64,000 nucleotides of DNA, from the NCBI RefSeq assembly GCF_040115645.1, contig NC_089544.1, positions 1,984,001 to 2,048,000 of the forward strand, written 5' to 3'. The DNA comes from Euwallacea fornicatus. Lineage: Eukaryota; Arthropoda; Insecta; Coleoptera; Curculionidae. The notes under the pieces were generated by a model. The model was not told where the DNA came from, did no database searches, and saw nothing but the letters and a program-made list of their open reading frames with translations. The number at the start of each line of letters is the position of its first letter. Position 1 is the first letter of the stretch. The position numbers were made by a program, and so were the translations under genes. Shown piece after piece: positions 49,265 to 61,219 of the stretch.

Positions 49265-49455
49265 GGGTGGACGCGGGTTAGTTTAGGTTAATTCAAGTTG
49301 GAGTAGTTCCAAGCGGACACAAGGTGAAAGAGAGGAGATTTTAGTGGGTAGGCGCCCCTACACGCGACGAATCCCACGTAATCCGGTCGCCAAACAACAG
49401 ACCGGGTACCTATGAAGGTTTCCTCCTCTATAAAAAAAAAAGAAAAGAAAAAAAG
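49265..49455 (+). mobile_element. SINE-like retroposon with A-rich tail
   Basis: A segment with GAGATTTTAGTGGGTAGGCG, CCCTACACGCGACGAATCCC and GGTCGCCAAACAACAGACCGGG, then GGTTTCCTCCTC and an A-rich tail (AAAAAAAAAAGAAAAGAAAA). Body plus A-rich tail is the layout of a SINE or the 3' end of a non-LTR element. The CGACGAATCC stretch recalls a tRNA-type B box, but a tRNA origin is not proven. Confidence 0.45.
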
Positions 49456-49459
49456 AAGG

Positions 49460-51410
49460 TTAATTCAGTTTAGTTCAGGTTAGTCCAATTTAGGGAAACA
49501 AGTTGGTTTTGGTTACTTGAAAAATTCAACGTCTGCTTTAAAATTTTAAAAGTGATTAATTCTTGATCGTGTCGCTGCCGGTTGTTTCATTATTCGCAAT
49601 AATTAATGAAGAGATCGGTTAGATTGCTTCGAAACGGAATGAAATTCCTGTTAAGGGTTGTCCTGAGGGGCTCGACAATTTTCGAGAACTCACTATGCAG
49701 TGCGTGATTACCAAAAACGTAAAAAATGTGCATAATAAACGTTTCAAGAGGCGGCGTTTCGTCTGATTAAGGATAAAAACTTAAATAACAGAAAGTTCAC
49801 GAATTTACCTCCAGAACAGGTTTTACCAACTTATTCATCAAGCGGCGTCTCGAATAAATTCGTGTTTAAGTTGTCCGACTTTACTAAATTATAAAAAGAG
49901 AAGTCTTCAGCGAATTTTTTATTCGCAGCTCGACCCATTACCGACGAACCTCTGGGGGTACAATCAAAAGAGTTTTTTGGTACCAAAATCACGGTGGCTC
50001 CAATTTAAACGCGATTCCCGTTCCTCTTTGCAGATTTGCGTCAACGACGTTCCTCGGAAATGAAACGGAGTTCACGCTGCATGTCGTTTAATAATATCAA
50101 GTGCGGTTTGTAAATCGAATTCCTTTTAGACCGGCATCACTTAATACACGCAACGATTTAATTTACGGGGTGGCCCAAAAACGGGAACGAAATTTCCCAT
50201 CGATCTTAAAATTTTCAGAAGAATCTGCCGCCTTTATCCGTCGTTTGCGTTAAAAAGGATTTATGGTTGTCCTGGGAGCGCCACTCGGTATTTTCGAAAA
50301 ATTTCTTCGAATCGCAATTTATCCTACGTCCGAACAAGGACGTTTGTAGATCGTACACGATTCTCTAACGGCCTTTTTGGCGCATTCACAACGTCGCGCA
50401 ATTCTTTGCAAAACGAGGAATTTTCATTTAATTATTTTTGCAGAAATTCGGTTTTTACAGGGGCGGATTACGGCTGCGACATCGCCCACCGTACACCTCC
50501 AATTGTTGTAGATGTATGCCGGCCCTACATATTGGACGACGTTGAAGGTATAATCTGCAATATACGCCCCGGTTTATTTTGTCTGTTAATACAAGTAACA
50601 TTACTGTCTCAATGTGACAATAATATCCAGGATAATCCCTTTCTGATGGCGGCATTAACTGGCGACTGTTTATGAACATTGAACAGAACTGAATAGTTTA
50701 CGTTACGTTAAAGAGCATTTGCGGAAATTCCAGGGAGACGCCAAACAATGCTGGAGATCCACTAAACAAAATAAACATGGAGGTATTTTTCCTAAATACT
50801 TTTTTATCACAATTTGAGCGAGGGCTTCAAAACGCAAACCGGATTAGTCCGAATAAGAGTTTGCTTATGAATTACAATCACAATGAGCACTTTCTCTGAA
50901 TAATTAACTTAAAAGCTGAAAGCAAATGTTTGTGGTTATTAATTTTTGTTTCGGTCATGAATTTCTGCCTTGGGATTTTTAATTAAACACGTGCACTAGT
51001 TGAACCACTCCACTAATAAAAATGTAAATTTATTTTAATTTTATTAACGATTTTATTATTAGTAGACATGTTACAAAAATTTTGGAACGCCGCTGCCTAA
51101 ATTGGGAGGTATCAGACAATGCAAAGGCAGTACCCATCCAATTATAATTTGAATAGGTCTGGGAACATTCTTCACATCAGTGAATTACATAGAATATTCA
51201 AATTATAAGCCTCACACAATAAACGTCATGGGACAATACATAATTACCGTGGATTACTGTGACAAATTTAACGCAACGTGTAAACTACAATTTTCACAAT
51301 AAAGTGATGCCCGGCAGCAATTTTGGAATCTTCAGTTAATTAACGATTTCACACACATGACTGGAGGTTTGATCGAAAATCCTCTTTGCTTGTCAATTTC
51401 GTACTATACA
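49460..51410. other. No gene recognised; transposon-type end near 50165
   Basis: ACGGGGTGGCCCAAAAACGGG near 50165 is a transposon-type terminus, and ACAGGGGCGGATTACGGC near 50457 may be another. The overlapping open frames at 50.4-50.7 kb do not resemble a known protein. Confidence 0.4.
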
Positions 51411-51414
51411 GGGT

Positions 51415-52446
51415 GGCCCATAGGTAAGAAATAGAGTCCGTATCTTTTGACATATTGGAGATAGAGAAAAAAAAACGTTTAAACAAAACTTTTGGGACTA
51501 ATTCTTTGCATGCGATCTTGAAATGTTTCTATATCTCATAGTCTCACGTCTGGAATGTCTAACTCTTTTTTTTTTTTCAAATGGCAACCTATTATTTTTT
51601 ATATTTTTTTCTTTTTTGGAATGGGCGTCGTTTCTGACATGCCCCTACATAAAAATGTTGGGGGGTTGCATTGGGAAACTTTTCAAATAAAATGCAGTAA
51701 TGTTTGTAACGCTGGAATTCATTAATTTTTGTGCGCCTATGGCTATCTGTTTCAATTCTTGCTGATTATTGAAATTTACTGTAAAGGCTCAAAACGTTGA
51801 CCGTTATGTGCAATACATAAATTGAGCCTTTGCATAAAACTTTGCCTTGCGTTTCCAACATTTCATCACTTATTTCCCGAAATGTACTTTTCATTCGAGC
51901 CCTCAGGCCGTTTAAACTGTTTAGTCTATCCTTACAAAATTTCTTCTTTACACGGCCTCATACAAGAAAGTGGCAGGGGCTTAAGGCAGGCGATCGAGCA
52001 GGCCATTCCACTGCTCCTCTCCTTCCCATCAATCTATTAGGAAGCATATTATTTAAATAATCCCTCACTTCTAGTCCATACCGAGGCGGAGCCCCATCTT
52101 CTTGAAACCAAATGTCATTTTGATTTGGACAAGAGGCTTCTACTGCAGGAATAACATTCTGGATCAATAGATTTAAATACCGCTCCGTTGTTAAAATTTC
52201 TTCCAAGGAAAGTGGTCCAACTGTGATGTCACCAAGATTGATTGTCCGAACGTTTAGTGTTTGAAAACGTGGCGTGTGATTTTGCATCATCCAGTAAGTA
52301 TCATCGACATCGGAAAAAGAGATGAATCCGAAAATGTGACGATCCAAGATGGCGCCGACAAGAGAGAACGAAGCTAATGATGGTTGCCAAAAATCGAAAC
52401 GTTGGATTTCGGATATGACACGAAGAGATAAAATCGCAATAATCAA
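51415..52446 (-). mobile_element. 5'-truncated mariner-type element with transposase pseudogene
   Basis: The left terminus is TACAGGGTGGCCCATAGGTAAG. The minus strand (52446 to about 51790) encodes the C-terminal half of a mariner-type transposase: NDIWFQEDGAPPRYGLEVRD with the second catalytic Asp, then GRRGAVEWPARSPALSP, in which the third catalytic Asp (normally SPD) is Ala. After a frame change comes RLNLCIAHNGQRFEPL, the usual C-terminal end of the family. The other terminus and the N-terminal half were not found. Inactive. Confidence 0.85.
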
Positions 52447-52449
52447 GTA

Positions 52450-54930
52450 TTAATTGTTTTGAAGAACTGTGCAAATAAGCTCAAGGAAAAATGAAAACGT
52501 TTTTCTGAAATGTGATTAGTCTTCGTGTTAGATCTAGCTTAACTTGAAATCTGAAATAAATTTAATTAAAAAGGTAAATGAAAACGAAAAAGTCTACATC
52601 CACTTTTGGTAATGCGACGAATTTTCAAACTTTTCCTGGTTATAATTTCGCCATAATCGATAAATACAGCTCCCGGGGAACTGCCAGTATTGTGTAATAA
52701 CTTAAGTTCCCCTCCTAGTTTTACATATGATCATGAACTACAACATTAAAATTTCGTCTATTTTATTTCGTGGGAAATTGGATTTTTTTCACATCTCGTT
52801 CTCCTCCATGAAAAATCCTGGTTTGTGAAAATAGTTTCCAAAAACTCTGCAATAAAAGTTTTATGCAGCAAATACTGATCTATTTGTAAAGTTTTTCGAA
52901 TGTATTCCTTTGGGAGGGATATTTCCATAAATTCCAGCATTTTTGCCCTGAGTGTCTTATTTATTTATTATATTTTTTATTAGTATACCAATGTGTGCCA
53001 GCAATATCTTTGCAATCTTTCGCAACTAAACTATAACCTTAAGACTGTTTCGTACATATATAAACGCCTACAAGTAAATCTGTCTTTGCCAAGGAACTCT
53101 ATAAAGCTTTCCAATATTTGCGGATATTGGTGAATAGAATAAACACGTTTACTAAACAAAACCCCAATTTTATATTAAGTTATTTCGGGCGTAGGTGGTT
53201 GTAATTGATGACAATTTGCATTTAAACCCCCAAAGTTCGCTGGTTAATTAAATAATATTAATCACCCAGCTTTGGCTTCTTAACGAGGGTTCCTTACCAT
53301 TCCAATGTCAATCAAGAATTATCCGCCAAGATCAGTTTCGGCTAACGCTTCTATGACGAACCATCTTTAGATTTTAGGAAAAAGAAGTGGGAAAAATGAA
53401 AATAAACGGTAAATTAATGGTGTTTGAAATTCCGCTTCTTTACTCGCGGGGGGGACGAGAACTTCGCTTTTTTGTCCCTAGTAAAGGGCATTTTTAGCTA
53501 GTTTTATCTGAGAATATTGCACAATTGTGCGTCCTCCGGTGTGTGGAGCGTCATTCTCAAAAAAAAAAAAACTGCATTATTAATTTGATCATACGTATCT
53601 GCCCACGTAGTAAGTAAATGGGGAAAAGTCGTAGATTAATAATTTTCCTGATTCGAACGAAATTGCAAATAAATGCATCAAAGTGCTGCAGATATTTAAT
53701 ATTTAAATGGAAGCTCGGAATGCCCAGTTCAGTAAAATGAAAACATACGAGTGTTTGGAAAGTAATTGATGTACATCCTTTAGCCTCGGATTTTTCATTC
53801 ATATAAGTGGCTGATTGGAATTTATACGGGCAAACATTTGACCTATAAATGAAATCAAATTAGTGCAGAATCCCATAGAATTCTGAGTTTTATAGAAACC
53901 ACGTCATATCTCAATGATGTGAAGATTTATTGAAGAGTATAGCCAGAACCAGATATCAATTTTTTTTTCGGAAGGGGGGGGGGTTAACGCCTCGCACGTG
54001 GTCTGCCCTGCTGGACAGAATATTACGCCCAAATAGTTTATTAGATATTCAATGAGCCAGTTCTTGGGGCATAAGCAACAACTATAGCTGCCGACGCCCT
54101 GTATTCCACATCACCGTGATTTGCCGTGAGTAAGGAGCTAGTGAGAGGCAGTGTGGAATCAATAATCAATCAAAACAAAGGAGACAAAACTAGGTAAAAT
54201 AAAATTTTCTGCATTACAGACTCGATTTCCGGTACAAGCATTATTTATTTTTCCAAATCAACAGCTTTTTCTTGCAACGTTGTCTACAAATCAAAGCAAT
54301 GAACTACCGGAGCATGTAATTCAATTCGATGCATCCCTTATCGCTTTCAGAGTTTGATGATGAACCATATCGTTCATTACACGTCCGGAAATGAATTTTC
54401 TCGTGCGCGCGTTCTAAATTGTCGTGCGAGATGAAGAGAATTGCAATGATAAAGCGTCAATTATGTTGACCTCCGCGTCACACAAGCGCAAGGGAAAAGA
54501 ATATTTTTCCGAAATTTCAGATTTGTTTTTAGTATCTCCGAAGGTAGATGAAATTTCACTTTACTTTGGAACGGCATATTTTCGACCTCCAAGTCGCGCA
54601 ACTTTTTGCCGATTTAACCGACACCCCGTACATATATCTTTATTTCCGCAAAAAGTGGCTACTGACCATTCGATCTTCCGCCCTTGTGTCAAAAACACTT
54701 ACATCTATACATAAATAATGATTCATAAAATACAGAGCGAAGAAAAAAATACGTTTGAAAACGATCCGGCAGAGTGGTTGAAGGGAAAAGGAAGCGGAAA
54801 TGTCTTCTGAGGCGAAGAGGGTTTAAATTGGTCTAGTTGTGACGTAAATTTGTTAACATCTTTTCAAAGTCAATTTAATAATACATACTTATTTCCATAA
54901 TATATCGCGATCATATTATACTATTCATTA
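52450..54930. other. No gene recognised
   Basis: AT-rich DNA. CGACACCCCGTACATATATC near 54619 is an isolated transposon-type terminus. A poly-G run (about ten G) lies near 53975. Confidence 0.4.
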
Positions 54931-54935
54931 CCTAC

Positions 54936-55117
54936 CTGTTAAGCTTTGGAAGTTTGTGCCAGATCGCCGCCGCCTCGGAATGAACTTCTTCTCTCTCGGA
55001 AGTTGTGGAAAATCGGGACTCAACAGGTCGGAAAACCGGAAAATTATACGTGAAGCGCGTCTGGATTAAGCGCGACGCCAGGGCCCCTTTCTGTGCTCCG
55101 GAGGATTCGCGAGTTGT
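54936..55117 (-). other. Candidate non-coding first exon (5' UTR)
   Basis: Downstream (minus strand) of the TATA box at 55148-55141, a relatively GC-rich stretch of about 180 bases ends in a strong donor, AACAG|GTAGGT, with exon end at 54936. No long frame is present, so it would be a 5' UTR. The next recognised minus-strand gene is the DH gene, whose coding exon has an acceptor 9 bases before its ATG and so needs an upstream exon. The linkage is inference; transcription start is placed from TATA spacing. Confidence 0.4.
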
Positions 55118-55140
55118 GGCGTCCCGACGGTGATGGCCCG

Positions 55141-55192
55141 TTTTTATAAGGCGTCGAGGTGGCGCAGGCCAGCGCGTGAAGAAGTGACGCCA
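55141..55192 (-). promoter_or_regulatory. TATA box and CRE-like site
   Basis: On the minus strand, TATAAAAA spans 55148-55141, and TGGCGTCA (one mismatch from the cAMP response element TGACGTCA) spans 55192-55185, some 37 bases upstream of the TATA box. The arrangement fits a regulated RNA polymerase II core promoter, and neuropeptide genes often have both elements. Confidence 0.45.
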
Positions 55193-55199
55193 TCGGTGG

Positions 55200-57837
55200 G
55201 CAGAAAATCCACTTAATCAACGCGATTTGATAATTTTTTATACCTCATCAAATACTCATTTTCGATTAAGGTTTAGAGCCGATGAAAAAATAATTTTCCG
55301 CAGATTAAGCCAAAGCAGTAAAAGGAGGTAAACACGAAAGATTATGCTAAAATTGATTGAGTAGTGCCCACAGTTAATTAGCTACCTATTTTTTTTTTGT
55401 TGTACCATGGTGAACTGATTGGAAGTCACATACCTTAGCCAAAATGGGTCACTGCGACATTTGGGAAACTTCAGGAACCAGCGTCCAAAAAATTTTTCTT
55501 ACTTGCTATCAAACCTGAAAAGAAAAAACTGAATTTCAGTATTAACATATGTAAAAAATATGCAAGAGAAGACTGATTCGATGCTACACATCCGCAAGAA
55601 GAACATTAAAGGGTATGCGGCTTTTGCAAAGCAAAAAGTACCTACAGCAAAGCCTTCCACTAGCCCACAGCCGAAACTACAATAAGCATTAAAGCAGAGA
55701 ATAGCGTAATCATGAAGTACAACATGAAAGACCAAGAACAACTAGAAGCAAACATGGCTGAAGGATGTGGGGCATGATATTTTACCATCAGTGTCATCGA
55801 CGGGAGCCCTCGTTTCGTGTCCATTAACACTCGTCAGTCCGGTTTATCTTCAGACAATGCAAATTCGGTAAAAGGCCACCAGAGGGCCCTCAGACTGCGG
55901 CTACTCAGCTTCGTGTGCTAGACCGAAATTTAACGAATGTTAATTGACATGAAAACAGTCTTTAGCATATTCAGTTCATAACACACTGAAGTTATAATGA
56001 CTTACCTCATACACCTTGAGCATATTTATTTATGTTTAGTGTTGACACCTAGATATCACGAACATATTTATAATAACTAATTGATGATTCACTAGGGTGA
56101 TATTCATCGTGCTGATGATAAATCAGCAATCAGCTTTTCGAGCTCACGAGTCCAACCAAAAAAACTAAACATCAAAAAGCTTTAATCGTCACAAACGATG
56201 ATTCGGAAAATTGTTCCTAGTTAAATGCGAAAGTTAAAAGTCATGTTCCACTCCTTCCGATCATTACGTTTTTATGATGGGGCTGTCCGATAAAACGCTT
56301 GGAAAAAAATGTATCTAGAATCGTTAGGATAATCCTTATCTGACCTTTTACCTTCTTGAACAAGGGATGTAACAGTCTAATGGTAATCCCGTCGAAGTAT
56401 AAATCATACAATTAGATTCCCCATTCCCTGTTTAAATAAAGGATAGCGGCAACATCTCACCAATGAATATGGTTAGAAGCTGAGTAAGGCCACATTTTTT
56501 AGGAATTCATCATAGTTTGTGATAAAATTTGAGATTTGCCGAATTTCCCGCCGCACTCGCGAGTCACTGTTCATTACTTATACATCGAAAGAACATCTGC
56601 GTCTCACGGAGTGCCGAGATTTTTAACAAGTTGAAATAGCATATATCTTAAATTTCTTTTATTCCGTCAATACTACCAGATTCATCAATGAACACGTGTG
56701 AATTCGAATTTTTTTGATTAAAAACATATTTCGTATGATGCCAACGACTCCTTAAGCATATCAAATGCATACAATTGAAATGTCGAAACCATCAAATGCA
56801 TCACTCAGACCTCTGAGGAATATATCTAATTTATAACAGTGAAAAAGAAGACGCTCTGAATATACATGCCTGATCTTTCCCTTAGGTTTAATCATCTTAG
56901 AAGTTTCTCTAATATACCGCACATATTTCACGAGCCACTCAACTGTCCGAAGGAACCGGCAGGTTTTCTCTCTTAAATAATGGGGTTACTTAAGTTGTTC
57001 TTCTCGAGAGTAAATTATATCAAAGTTTTGCTACATTTTATCGATCACACAAGACCTCAGGAATACATTGTAGTAAGTCCAATATAAGCAAGGAGAATGT
57101 GAGGAGTTCACGAAGTTTTGGCTAAATACAGGAAAAATCGCGCGTTCAAGGGAATAGCTTCTTGCAGCAAGTTGATTTACAAAACCACTTTTTGGTTTCA
57201 ATATTTTTTTTATTAAAAAAAATTCGTTGTAACTTTTAATAAGCTTCAACGTGACAGTCTTGGCTTCATTCTATATCATTTTTTTCGAAGCAACTTGTAA
57301 CGTTAACTTTTCTCGAAATAAACGTTTTGGATCGGGACGAAATACGTGTTACACATCTATTACTTACGATCAACGGCCCAAAAGCATGCAGCTTTGTCAA
57401 TTATAGTTTTGCCCGTTTTTTTGGCAAATTACGCACCGATCTGTGATGTCAAAGTACCAATTTTAGTAGAATGTCGACAATTATTTGAACATCCAGTTTT
57501 TCTGGACCAAGGGGAAAAAGCAGATATTAATGACCACAAATTTATTATTTCCGTTCACAAATATACCTTGTTGCATATTTGAGTTTTAGGACTTTCGGGA
57601 TCAGTAAAAGGCGTGTTGCTAGCTTTCCAGTTTTTAACGCTGAAGCATCCGTATATGTTATGATAAAAAAAAATCAACAAACAGAATTTTAATTTTATAT
57701 AATTTCATATATTTTTTATATATGAATTTCATATGATGCATATTATGTTACAAACCTGATCATCTATAATTGCTTCATGGATAATCAAGCTTGTAACATC
57801 ACATACAACCAACCGGTGAAGAAGCAGAGCGAGTCTT
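55200..57837. other. No gene recognised; RpLP0 3' side at the right end
   Basis: AT-rich DNA between the candidate promoter and the RpLP0 stop codon. The open frames (for example 57346-57582 +) match no family I recognise. The 3' UTR of RpLP0 occupies the part just below 57838. Confidence 0.45.
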
Positions 57838-59580
57838 CTAGTCGAACAGAGAGAAACCCATGTCGTCGTCTTCCGACTCTGACTCCTTAACTTCCTCCTT
57901 TTTCGCTTCAGGGGCTGCAGCTGCGGGAGTAGCGACTGCAGCTGGGGCAGCGGCCGCAAATTTGCTTGGGTCCTGAAAGTACCAAAACAATATTTATTAA
58001 AAACTCGACAATTTGTGAAAAGCTTGAAAAAAGATGAAAATTACTCATTCCTAGATTTCATATAGGTATCTCATAAGCTATATGTATACTACCTTAATGA
58101 ATTCCTTAATAGTAGCGGCTTCCTTGAATTCGATGTCAGTAACGGCAGCAATAGCCAACAAGTTTTTGAAACCGTTGGCAATGCTATGGGGCGCCGAAGC
58201 GACAGTGGGATAGCCGATGCTCAAGCAAACAGCGGCCAAATTGGCCACTCCAGCCAAAAATCGTTCCCTCAAATCTTCAGGCTTGATATCCAAAATGGCT
58301 GGAGCAAAGATAGTTCCCGAGTCATAGACCTGAGTACAAGCAAATACAATTATCAACTAATTCAGTTTCATATTGCTACTAATATCAAAAGACCCCCGCT
58401 GAAACCTTAAAAGAACATTTCAGTTCCATTCCCGTAGACCAAACGAATTCTTAACATTTTCTAGACATACAAACTTACCTGTTCAACGAGAAGACCATAC
58501 GAGAATGGAGAGATGTTTAACATGTTGAGAAGAGTAGCTTCTGAGGCTCCAACTTTATCCCCAGGTTTTAAGATGTTTACATCGTTGACGATTTCAATAG
58601 TACCTGTTACAAAATGGTGTTGCAATGCTCGTAAGAGCGAGTGACTTTTAAAGACAAATTTAAAAATCTATCAGCTTAAAGTTGTCCTCATATGAACTGT
58701 GGCTTAAACCAAGGGGGTTGAATTGCTACCCCTCAGTGTCCACAGTTCAGAGACGAAAAATAAGTCATCATTAAAGGTTGTAGACCCGGTATAACACGGG
58801 AAACTTCCAAAACATAACAGTAAAAATGTACTTTACCTTTGGAAATCTTGGTCGGAATGCTCAAAGCTTGGAAGAAAGAGGTTTTCTCAGGAGGCAATCC
58901 GGTGTTCTGAGCTGGTATTACTACCGATAATGGAGCGATAGCACCCGCACGGGCAGGCGCTCTGACCTTGTTCTCCAACAGCTTATCCCTGACCTCCACA
59001 AGATCACCGCGAGTGAAGACAAAGCCAACATTTCCCTTAATATGGGGGAGAATCCGTTCCAAGGATGGATTAGCCTCAAGATGACCCTTAATGGCTTTGC
59101 GCATCATGGTGTTCTTACCCATAAGAACCACGGCGGAACCGCGGAGAGAGATACGGATATGTTGCATTTGTTTGGATCCGACATTATCTGCGCCCACAAT
59201 GAAACATTTGGGATATTCTTCCAATAGTTGCTGCAGATGGGAAATTCATGGTTGTTAATTTTTCAACTGAAAAATCCATTTTGTATAGATATGTATTATG
59301 AATTTCTGCAATATCCTTTAGGTAAAGGTTCTTCTAGTAAAGATAATTTAAGTAATTGAAAATAGGTTGTTTTGAAATTTCATGCCCAAATGCCTCTATC
59401 TAATCCAAACCATAGTTTATTTAATCAAAGAATACACTTAATCAAGCAAGAATTAATGTTTTTTTTTTATTTTTTTATTGTGTAGATTCAATCTTCTTTA
59501 AAATAGATATAAGTTATCATACTTACTACTAGTTTAGTGAAGTAATTAGACTTCCAAGTTGCCTTGTCCTCCCTACCCAT
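57838..59580 (-). CDS. RpLP0: 60S acidic ribosomal protein P0 (uL10)
   Basis: P0 forms the base of the ribosomal stalk and anchors P1/P2 dimers, recruiting translation factors to the large subunit. Five coding exons, 59580-59527, 59230-58837, 58603-58479, 58329-58093 and 57972-57838, total 945 nt, giving 314 aa; all junctions are GT-AG and in frame. The protein starts MGREDKATWKSNYFTKLV. It contains EYPKCFIVGADNVGSKQMQ, GSAVVLMGKNTMMRKAI and FTRGDLVEVRDKLL (rRNA-binding uL10 domain), PEKTSFFQALSIPTKISKG, and ISPFSYGLLVEQVYDSG. An Ala-rich hinge leads to the invariant P-protein tail ESEDDDMGFSLFD. Intact and near the usual length (about 317 aa). The unspliced 163-codon frame beginning MEEYPK is only exon 2 read into its intron. 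Confidence 0.99.
58695..58771 (-). ncRNA. Possible intronic small RNA (hairpin plus box C-like motif)
   Basis: In the RpLP0 intron between exons 2 and 3, the minus strand has ATGATGA (58771-58765, box C-like) and two CTGA words (box D-like). A 53-base hairpin follows, closed by AACTGTGG (58747-58740) pairing with CCACAGTT (58702-58695), with an inner GGGGT/ACCCC stem. Ribosomal-protein introns commonly host snoRNAs, but the box spacing is not canonical here. Confidence 0.25.
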
Positions 59581-59596
59581 CGTAGCTGTGGTTAGG

Positions 59597-60400
59597 GACT
59601 CTTATCGAATTTAAGAACTGAAAATGATAATTATACAAGATGATTAGATTTGAACTATTTTGACAGGGAGCTTCTATTTCCAAAATATTTACAATTCTAA
59701 GGCTTGAATTGTTTGATAACATTTGTTTAGCGCTCAACTATTACTTGGAGCACTCAGTAGGCTATTGCTTTGTTGTGTATCTGAGTGCTCTGTAACAAAT
59801 TGCTTCAATTGGAGCTTAAAGACAAGTAGACCAAGCAGCTGAGAACAGAAAGGGTACTTGGACATTAAAATACGTCATGGAAGACAAGCAAAATTCTAAA
59901 TCATTTCTGCCTCGTTCCCTTCCTTCCCTTGGCTTTTACAGACGAGGCGTTTTCCAATTTTACATATTTATATACTAGGACATATTGGCTACTTCCTACT
60001 TCTAATTTGCTTCATCAGGATAATAACCACATACTATTTGTCTTCCATTTCCAATGAGAATTTAATTTTAAACTGAAGGCTCATAAAGCTCCTTCAACTG
60101 TGTAATCTATCTTGCCTTAAGATTTTTAAAGCAGAATAATAAAATGCTTGACCAGGCAAACATTTTAAGGTTAAGTTCGTGAAACCTACATTTTAAACAC
60201 GTAAAACGATTTTAAATTCATTGTAAAATAACGGTTTACGTAGAAGGAAACCTGGGTAAAAAGCCCTTGTAATTGTGTAAAAATATCTTCAAACATTGAT
60301 AGGATTCATAGGATAAAACGAAAATCTACAATATTAAATATGTCTTACCTTGGCGATAAACACAGGCGCAATGAAAGAGAGAGAGACACATTCGGAGCGC
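59597..60400 (-). promoter_or_regulatory. RpLP0 5' UTR exons and promoter-proximal TOP tract
   Basis: An acceptor (CATTTTCAG) places the start-codon exon at 59617. A donor CAAG|GTAAGA at 60349 marks the end of an upstream non-coding exon. Just above it on the minus strand is TCTCTCTCTCTTTCATTGCG, a pyrimidine tract typical of the transcription start (TOP motif) of ribosomal protein genes. The first intron (60348-59618) contains a strong hairpin at 59748-59790. Confidence 0.6.
59748..59790. ncRNA. Possible intronic hairpin RNA in RpLP0 intron 1
   Basis: A perfect 10-bp inverted repeat, GAGCACTCAG (59748-59757) and CTGAGTGCTC (59781-59790), encloses a 23-base loop. It could be half of an H/ACA snoRNA or a plain intronic hairpin. 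No convincing H or ACA box could be assigned. Confidence 0.22.
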
Positions 60401-61219
60401 ATCAATAGAAAAAAAGAAAGAGATGGAGATTGACACGAGAAGTTGACGGTAGACAGAGCGAACCGCCAGTTGACAGCCGCCATTTTCGATAATAAATTAG
60501 AACGAAGTTCAAAAGCAAGAAGAACGTTAACCTCTAACTTAAACTGACAATTAATTTTGCAATTTCTGTTGGTTAATTGAAATAAGTTTAACCTTACAAA
60601 ATATATGAGGTTGACTTTTTGGCTGTTGTATCTTCGGAACAACATTGCAAACCTATATAATCGAAAATGCCAGAATATGCTGTTAGTTCTGGTTCTTATA
60701 TAGTTCTACTTCGGTCCCGTTTTCCTGAAAGTTCAAAGATAATGAAAAACGGGAATGTTATTAGTTATTTATGTTCAATGACACAATCTGTCAAAGTGTC
60801 TATTATCATTAATGTTAATCAGATTGATATAGTTTTATTGATATTTTTAAATTTTGATTAGTTTTTGAGTTTCTCTTTTTAAAAGCTCTGACTGTTACAA
60901 ATAAATCTATGTGCTGCTTGGAAAAGTGGACATATGTACATGCAGTTGAAGTGGTTTATCATCAATTAAAATTCATCTGACAATACACCATTACTTAACT
61001 TCTAGTCTATGTAAATATGGTTTTTCTTTGTTTACATTTGGTTCAAAAATTCTTTGTTTGGTAGCCATGTGATTACTTCCCATGTAAACCAATAAATAAG
61101 ATAATAAATTATTGTTCTATTCACACATCCACAAGAAACAAACTGCAGCATTCATTGACTCTGAGTAGACCTGAGCTAAGCCTTGATATTTTTATCACTC
61201 CTGTCAAAATTCATCCAAA
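60401..61219. promoter_or_regulatory. Divergent promoter region, RpLP0 / phosphopantetheine phosphatase
   Basis: About 800 bases separate the RpLP0 first exon (-) from the start codon at 61220 (+). Part of it (60420-60490) is less AT-rich and contains GGCGGCTGTCAACTGGCGGT on the minus strand next to the RpLP0 start. No TATA box was assigned. Confidence 0.45.

Noticed and set aside
50455..50679. Cys/Arg-rich open frame (-)
   Set aside because: Considered as a transposase fragment, but it lacks the WPPRSPD block and any other diagnostic motif.
57346..57582. 78-codon open frame (+)
   Set aside because: No motif or splice signals supporting an exon.
58186..58410. 74-codon open frame (+)
   Set aside because: Antisense of RpLP0 exon 4.
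58733..59224. 163-codon open frame starting MEEYPK
   Set aside because: RpLP0 exon 2 read through its donor into the intron; the true start is in the upstream exon at 59580.
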